Shown here one piece after another: positions 8,263 to 12,616 of a stretch of 12,616 nucleotides of DNA. A program made the translations under genes and the position numbers. The notes beneath the pieces are model-generated. The model was given only the letters and a program-made list of their open reading frames with translations, was not told the DNA's origin and ran no database searches. Positions within the stretch are counted from its first letter, which is position 1. Each line of letters opens with the position of its first letter. The stretch is from STC-74 sp031423995 (GTDB lineage Bacteria; Patescibacteriota; Gracilibacteria; BD1-5; UBA2023). The DNA lies in NCBI GenBank assembly GCA_031423995.1, contig JANPGO010000085.1, forward strand, positions 1-12,616. Direction: 5' to 3'.

Positions 8263-8541
8263 ATGGCAACAATATGAATATCTCAAGCTCCTCGAGCCTT
8301 CGATACAATGAATGAAGCTCTACGAAGAGGTATAGAAACCCTGAGGGGGAAAGTCTCCCGATCCATTTCTCTTCTCCTTGATGATCCACGATCATACTAT
8401 ATCCTTCTTCCTTCGATACTCTGATCTGCAGTTTACTTACTGAGTGGTGACTTGGGAGTTTGACTCCGTACATCGATCATTGTATGACTCCCAATCGCTG
8501 GAGTGATACTGTATAGTTCAGGGAAAGAAAGAGAGAAATAG
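8263..8541 (+). CDS. Small membrane protein (92 aa)
   Basis: The product begins MATIGISQAPRAFDTMNEALRRGIETLRGKVSRSISLLL and closes with TAG. Several UGA codons are read as Gly, including codon 5. A charged, amphipathic N-terminal half is followed by two hydrophobic segments, about residues 46-60 (YILLPSILGSAVYLL) and 69-85 (RTSIIVGLPIAGVILY), and a short basic tail (SGKEREK). A helical-hairpin membrane protein with the N-terminus in the cytoplasm is plausible. It lies 57 bases after the preceding gene and 43 before prmC, all on one strand. Unrecognised. Confidence 0.65.
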
Positions 8542-8584
8542 TTGCAAAAAATGAGAGAAATAGTAGAAAGTATCAAATACTTTT

Positions 8585-9374
8585 ATGTCTCAATTCCTTC
8601 CTGATTATCCGATCGAATATATCGAATGAAAAGTCCGATTTTTCGGTAGGGATTTCATCATCACACCTGATGTTCTCATTCCGAGATTAGAAACAGAATC
8701 ACTCGTGAGAAAAGCACGAAAAATCCTCCAACACTCCAACACTCCAACACTCCATCGTCGTAGACATCGGTTGTGGTTCTGGTATCATCGGAACATCAGT
8801 CGCTGACCTCGCCGATGAGGTGATTTTCCTCGATATTTCTCCTGCGGCTCTCGTGATAGCCGAACTCAACTTTCGCACACACTTCCCAGAGAAGAAGGCT
8901 CGATTTATTGTCTCTGATTTGCTCAGTAACCTCCTTGAGAAAGGAGGTGTCACGAATGAAATGAGTGATGGAGATTTGGTTCTGGAAAATATAGATACTC
9001 CAATCCCCTTGTCGCAAAGCGACATCCCCATTTCTCAAGGGGGTAGAGTACTCTTCCTCACCAATCTCCCCTATATCAAGGCAGATGACTGGGAACATAT
9101 GAGTCCTGATACACGACATGAGCCTCAACTTGCTCTCTTCGGAGGAGAGTCAACTGGATTCGAACTTTACGAACGCCTCTTCGATCAACTCTCTGCACTT
9201 GCCCCCCTGATAAGGGGGGGAGGGGGGTTTGCTCGCTGGAGGTGCCTCTTCGAATTCGGCTTCGACCAACGAGAAATCGCAGAAACAATCCTCAAAAAAT
9301 ACCCCCAATGGGAGTATTCATTTTTCGCGGATTATGCTGGGATAGAAAGATTTTGATTAGTAAGATTGCAATAA
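8585..9374 (+). CDS. prmC: PrmC/HemK release-factor glutamine methyltransferase, short N-terminus, frameshifted at an octamer repeat
   Basis: PrmC methylates the Gln of the GGQ motif in peptide-chain release factors using SAM. The first frame reads MSQFLPDYPIEYIEG then FFGRDFIITPDVLIPRLETESL, the family's entry to the catalytic domain. SAM motif I, VVDIGCGSGIIG, and everything after it lie one base out of frame. The switch falls in or near an 8-bp tandem repeat (8726-8754). The second frame continues through LDISPAAL, LTNLPYIK (variant of NPPY), FEFGFDQ and ends DYAGIERFGLVRLQ with TAA, crossing UGA at 9354. The 70-80 residue N-terminal helical domain of E. coli PrmC is absent. Two further repeat insertions lie at 9001-9043 and 9202-9227. 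It could be a phase-variable gene, a decaying gene, a +1 frameshift or a sequencing error. Confidence 0.85.
8726..8754 (+). repeat. 8-bp tandem repeat (ccaacact), about 3.6 copies, inside prmC
   Basis: Three full ccaacact units (8728-8751) with partial units on each side give a 29-base tract of strict period 8. The prmC frame before it and the frame after it differ by one base. Since 8 is not a multiple of 3, four copies (or one) would restore the frame, while the present three break it. Similar words are found in the thrS insertion. Confidence 0.8.
9001..9043 (+). repeat. Palindromic C/G-run repeat in prmC
   Basis: ccccttg (9005-9011) pairs with caaggggg (9036-9043), and an inner perfect hairpin gtcgc-aaa-gcgac lies at 9011-9023. 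It encodes DTPIPLSQSDIPISQGG, an extra segment just before the conserved VLFLTNLPY strand. Its composition is unlike the surrounding gene, consistent with an inserted repeat element that preserved the frame. Confidence 0.55.
9202..9227 (+). repeat. C6/G7/G6 palindromic repeat in prmC
   Basis: A run of six C, then tgataa, a run of seven G, an A and another run of six G form a strong hairpin-capable element. It encodes the odd PLIRGGGGFARWR where the family normally has a short hydrophobic-PGG turn before LFEFG-FDQ. In another frame the flanking bases read LLAGG, hinting that the local frame was disturbed and repaired. Confidence 0.55.
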
Positions 9375-9394
9375 ATAAAAAATTATGTTAAAAT
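9366..9394 (+). promoter_or_regulatory. Promoter placing +1 at the ATG of the next gene
   Basis: TTGCAA (9366-9371) and TAAAAT (9389-9394) are separated by 17 bases. A start site six to seven bases further on coincides with the ATG at 9401, predicting a leaderless mRNA. The -35 box overlaps the last codons of prmC. Confidence 0.5.
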
Positions 9395-9400
9395 AACTCT

Positions 9401-9697
9401 ATGACTGAATATACAAATATAACATGATCACTGAGGGATACTCCTGATTGAGAAACTTATACTTTCAGTGTAAAAGAATTTAAAAAATGGAAAAAGGCAT
9501 TCTTAGAAAGATACAAAAAAATTCACTGAACTTCTTTCGGAATTGATGTTCCACAATCAAAAGATAGAGAGACTATCTATAGAAGACTCTTTAATATGGG
9601 AAGCATATATATCTTCGGTACATGAAATCACTGAACTTTTGTTTGAGAACTATTATTAGCAAAAGCATGGGAGGTACAAAATATTTTTAATAAATAG
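9401..9697 (+). CDS. Hypothetical protein (98 aa), probably leaderless mRNA
   Basis: The frame is open from ATG to TAG only when six UGA codons are read as Gly, a very high density. The product begins MTEYTNITGSLRDTPDGETYTFSV and contains a basic helix (KEFKKWKKAFLERYKKIH). It ends MGSIYIFGTGNHGTFVGELLLAKAWEVQNIFNK, where the glycines alternate with hydrophobics. There is no signal peptide or membrane segment. A promoter is positioned so that transcription would start at the ATG itself. Unrecognised. Confidence 0.65.
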
Positions 9698-9699
9698 AC

Positions 9700-9724
9700 A
9701 AAAAAACCTCCTTTTTACGGGAGG
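9700..9724 (-). terminator. Rho-independent terminator on the minus strand
   Basis: Read on the minus strand, CCTCC (9724-9720) and GGAGG (9711-9707) form a five-pair stem with an eight-base loop, followed immediately by seven T (9706-9700). On the plus strand there is no T-run after the stem, so it serves the minus-strand unit at 9748-9816. Confidence 0.65.
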
Positions 9725-9747
9725 GATTGAAGGCGTTTTATTCACTT

Positions 9748-9816
9748 TTACGCTACAAATCCTCCCGAAATCGGAAGAAGGAGGAGCGCGAGAAGTGAAG
9801 TGAAAATTGCTTTCAT
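9748..9816 (-). CDS. 22-residue secreted or membrane micropeptide, or an sRNA of about 115 nt
   Basis: The minus-strand ORF reads MKAIFTSLLALLLLPI then SGGFVA and TAA. It is essentially a signal peptide or single transmembrane helix with nothing after it. It sits between a strong promoter (9824-9851) and a rho-independent terminator (9700-9724), forming a complete unit of roughly 115 bases. The predicted start of transcription falls at or within a base or two of the ATG, so translation would be leaderless. The RNA also contains a six-pair hairpin (CTTCCG-ATTT-CGGGAG) within the ORF, so it could instead act as a small RNA. No known family is recognised. The transcription unit is better supported than the peptide. 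Confidence 0.45.
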   Translation of the reverse strand: MKAIFTSLLALLLLPISGGFVA

Positions 9817-9823
9817 GAATTCG

Positions 9824-9851
9824 AATATATTTATTATTGAAACTTTGTCAA
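9824..9851 (-). promoter_or_regulatory. Strong sigma70-type promoter for the micro-unit
   Basis: On the minus strand a perfect TTGACA (9851-9846) and TATATT (9829-9824) are spaced by 16 bases. Seven bases separate the -10 from the ATG at 9816, so the start site is expected at about 9817. This is the best promoter match seen in the window. Confidence 0.7.
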
Positions 9852-9859
9852 AAAATATT

Positions 9860-10321
9860 TTACTTTTTTGCCTGTGGAACAACCAGTCCACAAAGGATAT
9901 CCCAAGCTAACTTTGCCATTTCTGTGGTTCTTTGCAATGCATGGGAGGTGGTTCTTGGAGAATTTAGCGAAGAAGTTACCAGAGACTTTTGAATATTTTG
10001 TTCAGGTTTTCTTTCTAGATGCCTACAATATACATCAAATATTGGATTATTATCTCTCGTAATTCACAAGTTATTCATTCTTGCAATAAACTCATCTGAG
10101 AGCGTTCGTTCGAGCCTTGATAATTCTAATATAAACCAATGACTGGTTGAAGAATCTAATCCTAAAAGATTCCATTTCGTAGTGATAAGTTGTCTTAATC
10201 AAAGAATTTCTGGAATTTCAATTCAATCAATCTTCTTACTCGATCTTCATTCCCAGAACTCGCGACGAGTTTTCTCCCATTCATCATATGACATTTCAGC
10301 TGAAGAGATAGTGCTTTCCAT
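9860..10321 (-). CDS. Hypothetical protein (153 aa)
   Basis: The minus-strand frame runs from ATG (10321-10319) to TAA (9862-9860) with four UGA codons read as Gly. An alternative start nine codons in (10294) gives MSYDEWEKTRREFWEG. The product is helical, rich in Arg, Leu and Trp, with no signal peptide or transmembrane segment. Readable stretches are ILGLRQLITTKWNLLGLD, FILELSRLERTLSDEFIARMN and a C-terminal AKLAWDILCGLVVPQAKK. A four-helix or nucleic-acid-linked role is possible but nothing specific is recognised. It is transcribed divergently from dedA, from a likely promoter near 10351-10372. The promoter of the micro-unit lies immediately beyond its stop. Confidence 0.65.
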
Positions 10322-10350
10322 AAAACTTATATTAAGTGTTACTATAAATA

Positions 10351-10372
10351 ACTATAAAATAGTTTTAGTCAA
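10351..10372 (-). promoter_or_regulatory. Possible promoter region for the 153-residue protein
   Basis: On the minus strand TTGACT (10372-10367) is followed by a run of A/T with several -10 candidates (TATTTA about 16 bases on). The region between the divergent genes is very AT-rich, and plus-strand TATAAA at 10353-10358 may serve dedA. The exact boxes are uncertain. Confidence 0.3.
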
Positions 10373-10455
10373 TATTTTCTCTTCCAATTCCCAAGTTTTC
10401 CTTTTGCAATAGCCATTTTTTTCCATACTCTAGAGGCATCATAATCCTCTTTCTC

Positions 10456-11238
10456 GTGCTTCGAAAAACTCTCTCATTCATCGCGAAATTCCTCGCGATA
10501 GCACTCGCACTTCTGACATTAAGTATCGTCATTATCTCCTTGGTACATCCGAACTGGATCGAGATTGCGATCAACTGGATGGGGAAATTGATTCAGACAA
10601 TGGGAAATTGGAACTATCTGATTGCTTTTGCCTCAGCTTGTATCGAGTCGCTTCCGATCATCGGGACTGCGGTCCCAGGGATGAATGTGATGATCCTCGT
10701 CGGAGGATTCTGGGCGCGAGATCATTTTGCCTTCACGATCATCTGTGCGATCCTCGGTGCTATGCTCGGGAATTATCTCGGCTACTGGATCGGGAAATGG
10801 TACGGACATGAACTCATCGAGAAATATGGAGACTGGTTCTGAGTCGGGACAACTGAGCAGAAGATCCTCGAATGACAGATTCAGAAAAATGGATTCTGGT
10901 ATATTGCTCTCGGGAAATTCCACAACTTCACCCGATCCTTTGTTCCCTTCATCGCAGGTGGATCAGGGATGCAGGAACGGAATTTCTGGTTCTACAACAT
11001 GACGGGTTCGATCATCTGGGCAGCGAGTGTGAACCTCCTTGGGATTTTCTTCATCGACAATTACAAGTCAATCCTCGATAATCTCGGAACCGTTATGACC
11101 GTCCTTTTCGTTGGGATGATCGGATATTTCTACTTCTTCAAGAAGGAATTCATCAAGACCTATATGCGTGACAAGCAGAATGAGATCGAGACCCGTATCG
11201 AGCGAGATCGGGTGAAAAGTGCGAACAAAGGAAAATAA
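10456..11238 (+). CDS. DedA-family membrane protein
   Basis: DedA (SNARE-associated/VTT domain) proteins are integral inner-membrane proteins; several have been shown to flip undecaprenyl phosphate or phospholipids. The 260-residue product has an N-terminal helix (residues 8-30). The family core follows: CIESLPIIGTAVPGMNVMILVGGFWA (62-87) with the membrane-embedded Glu64 and Pro67, then AILGAMLGNYLGYWIGKWYG, the signature GKFHNFTRSFVPFIAGGSGM (153-172) with Arg160, and two further helices before a charged tail. Two UGA codons (10840, 10873) are read as Gly. The start is GTG; no in-frame ATG exists upstream. A link to the WecA/MraY-like gene downstream is plausible, since both classes can act on undecaprenyl phosphate, but this is inference from neighbourhood. 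Confidence 0.92.
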
Positions 11239-11343
11239 CTGGAAGGCTATCTATGCGAGATTTCCTTTATACTTTGCCATCTCGAAGGGTAAATTCTCAT
11301 GAAATGAGAAGAGAAATCACCTAGGAAAAGCCGAGATCTGGCA

Positions 11344-11402
11344 GAACAGATCTTTCATTTCACTCAGAGCCTGTCCTGAATAGTATGAAGGAATGACAGA
11401 AG
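11344..11402. repeat. Degenerate copy of the thrS-type palindromic repeat
   Basis: gatctttcatttcactcag (about 11349-11367) matches the reverse complement of the left arm in thrS (gatccttcgtttcactcag), with two mismatches. The following gtcctgaa...tgaaggaatgacag matches the forward arm with a gap. It is the same family, but intergenic and decayed. Confidence 0.5.
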
Positions 11403-11454
11403 AAGCACTCAACATACAATCCCTCACTCTGGAATCCACCCCTACTATACCTGG

Positions 11455-11512
11455 TTCCCACCTATTTGCTATCTGCTTCTCTCTATCTGCTATTTTCTAC
11501 CTGCTATAAGCT
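11455..11512 (+). repeat. Pyrimidine-rich repeat abutting the wecA-like start codon
   Basis: Repeated ctatctgct / ttctacctgct words, almost without purine runs, end in an in-frame TAA (11507-11509) one codon before ATG 11513. It is the counterpart of the tract before thrS (3971-4011). Confidence 0.45.
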
Positions 11513-12616
11513 ATGTCCTTTTCCCTCGAACTCATCATCATCTTTATCGCTTCCTGTATACTCTCACCGATGATCCTTCTGGGGGTATCATGGATTTTGC
11601 GTACGTGTTCGCTTCTTGATCGACCCCACCTGTACAAGTCAGAAGCAGGGAGAAAACCCGTTCCCTATGGCGCTGGGGTCTCGCTCATCCTGACACTCAC
11701 TGCATTCGTTCCGATTCTCTATGGTGTTCTCGACTTCACTCAGGTCCTCGAGCATAGACTCCATATCATACTCGCACTTGCAGGATTCATCGCAGTTGTC
11801 TCATTTTTCGATGATATGGAGACGATCGGGAAATCACGATTTCATATTCATCCGATCCTCAGACTCGGCATGCAGATAATCGTCTGAGCGATTATCGGAC
11901 TCACGAGTATCAAGATCTCCTATGTGAGTAATATTTTCGGATGAGTTCTGAATCTCTCTGATTACCATTTCGAACTCATGATAGCAGATTTCAGGGTCAC
12001 GATCTATTATATTCCCCTCTTCATCACGATTTTCTGGTATGTACTCGTGTTCAATAGTGTGAATTTTTCTGATGGGGTTCCGGGTCTCACTGGATGATTC
12101 GCACTCATCTCCTTCATCATCCTCGGTGGATTGGCACTGAAGCTCTATATCTCAGACACATCGATCGCTGCGGGAGAGAATTCGAAATTCCTCCTCACAC
12201 TCCTCGCGATCATTATTCCAGCAACATTCTTCCTCACAAAAGCAGATATTTCTCGAAAATTGATCATGGGTGACTCTGGAACGATCATGCTCGCCTTCTT
12301 CCTCGCAACATTCGCGATCGTCGCTGGAGGCAAGATCGCCACGGCAGTATCTGTCCTCGGTATCTACCTCATCGATCTCGTCTATGTCATCACGAGTCGT
12401 ATCATGCGAGGGAAAAACCCTCTCAAATGAGATCAATCTACCCATCTCCACTTCCGACTCATGGAACTCGGACTCACACAGGGACAGATACGGACGATCA
12501 TATTTTCCCTCACCGCGGTATTTGGTATTTCAGCGATATTCCTCCCAACAACTGGCAAGATCATACTCCTGGTATTTATAACGATCGTGACAATCTTTCT
12601 CACGGAGATTCTTTCA
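11513..12616 (+). CDS. Glycosyltransferase family 4 (MraY/WecA-type) phospho-sugar transferase, 3' end beyond window
   Basis: Enzymes of this family move a UDP-linked amino-sugar-1-phosphate onto undecaprenyl phosphate at the cytoplasmic membrane. The 368 residues present show the family motifs in order: LLDRPHLYKSEAGRKPVPYGAG (34-55), FFDDMETIGK (98-107, Asp pair), NSVNFSDGVPGLTGG (181-195), MGDSGTIMLAFFLA (252-265) and the loop motif HLHFRL (311-316, compare HLHHRL). About ten hydrophobic segments are visible. The features favour a WecA/TagO-like UDP-HexNAc-1-P transferase over true MraY, but MraY is not excluded. Four UGA codons (11885, 11942, 12095, 12428) are read as Gly; the one at 12095 gives the last Gly of GLTGG. 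The frame is still open at the right edge. An in-frame TAA just upstream fixes the start near 11513. Confidence 0.9.

Larger units (their letters stand above)
11239..11512. other. Gene-free spacer of 274 bases built of repeat fragments
   Basis: No convincing coding region is seen on either strand. A weak inverted repeat (aaaggaaa at 11227-11234 with tttccttt at 11261-11268) follows the dedA stop. At about 11344-11402 there are degenerate copies, in both orientations, of the thrS repeat: ctttcatttcactcag and gtcctgaa...gaaggaatgacag. The last 58 bases are a pyrimidine-rich tract of ctatctgctattttctacctgc type leading directly into the start codon of the next gene. Short ORFs here (for example a 23-codon one from about 11253) look accidental. 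Confidence 0.6.

Noticed and set aside
8551..8584. Upstream ATG (8551) as an alternative prmC start
   Set aside because: It is one base out of frame with the conserved ITPDVLIPRLETE region and stops at a TAG shortly afterwards.
8820..9356. Treating the downstream part of prmC as a separate gene starting at GTG 8820
   Set aside because: This would exclude SAM motif I (VDIGCGSG), which lies just upstream in the same frame; a frameshifted single gene explains the data better.
9868..10062. Plus-strand 64-residue ORF MPVEQPVHKGYP...
   Set aside because: It lies antisense inside the minus-strand 153-residue gene, which is longer and better supported.
10352..10426. Minus-strand 24-residue ORF (MEKNGYCKRK...) between the divergent genes
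   Set aside because: It lies in the probable promoter region of the neighbouring genes, has no own signals, and is short enough to be chance in AT-rich DNA.
11253..11324. Short plus-strand ORF MRDFLYTLPSRR... after dedA
   Set aside because: It sits in a repeat-rich spacer, is only 23 codons long, and has no initiation context or recognisable product.

Overview
The window comes from a bacterium that reads UGA as glycine (genetic code 25). That code is known from the Patescibacteria/CPR groups Gracilibacteria (BD1-5) and Absconditabacteria (SR1). The evidence is internal: threonyl-tRNA synthetase, a DedA protein, a MraY/WecA-type transferase and an isochorismatase-fold protein each run through in-frame TGA codons, often at conserved glycines, and end at TAA or TAG. 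UGG is used for tryptophan throughout. With only TAA/TAG as stops, most apparently empty DNA resolves into complete genes, including four on the minus strand. The two candidate phyla cannot be separated from this sequence.

Layout. 39-605 is a small hypothetical protein with an N-terminal membrane segment. 660-1238 is an isochorismatase-fold protein whose usual catalytic cysteine is alanine. 1249-3677 is a co-directional run of five lipoprotein genes with related signal peptides, three sharing the motif C-[ST]-I-[DN]-W after the lipobox; the last is only 28 residues long. 3698-3976 is a small membrane protein. 4012-5991 is thrS, lacking the N-terminal TGS domain and carrying an in-frame palindromic repeat in its editing domain. 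Converging on it, tail to tail with overlapping stops, is a minus-strand acyltransferase-like gene (5988-7043), preceded by a second minus-strand hypothetical gene (7116-7580). Plus-strand genes follow: a DUF1761-like membrane protein, a small membrane protein, prmC/hemK interrupted by a frameshift at an octanucleotide repeat, and a 98-residue hypothetical protein. Around 9700-9851 lies a compact minus-strand transcription unit with promoter, 22-codon ORF and terminator. A minus-strand hypothetical gene (9860-10321), dedA (10456-11238), a 274-base repeat-rich spacer and a wecA/mraY-like gene running off the right edge complete the window.

Themes. Translation is served by thrS and prmC, the cell envelope by DedA, the WecA/MraY-like enzyme, the acyltransferase and the lipoproteins. 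No pathway operon is evident. The most notable signals are short palindromic or tandem repeats embedded in coding genes (thrS, prmC) and next to start codons (thrS, wecA), the diversified lipoprotein array, and promoters placed so close to ATG codons that the mRNAs look leaderless. No tRNA, rRNA, CRISPR array, insertion sequence or transposase was found.
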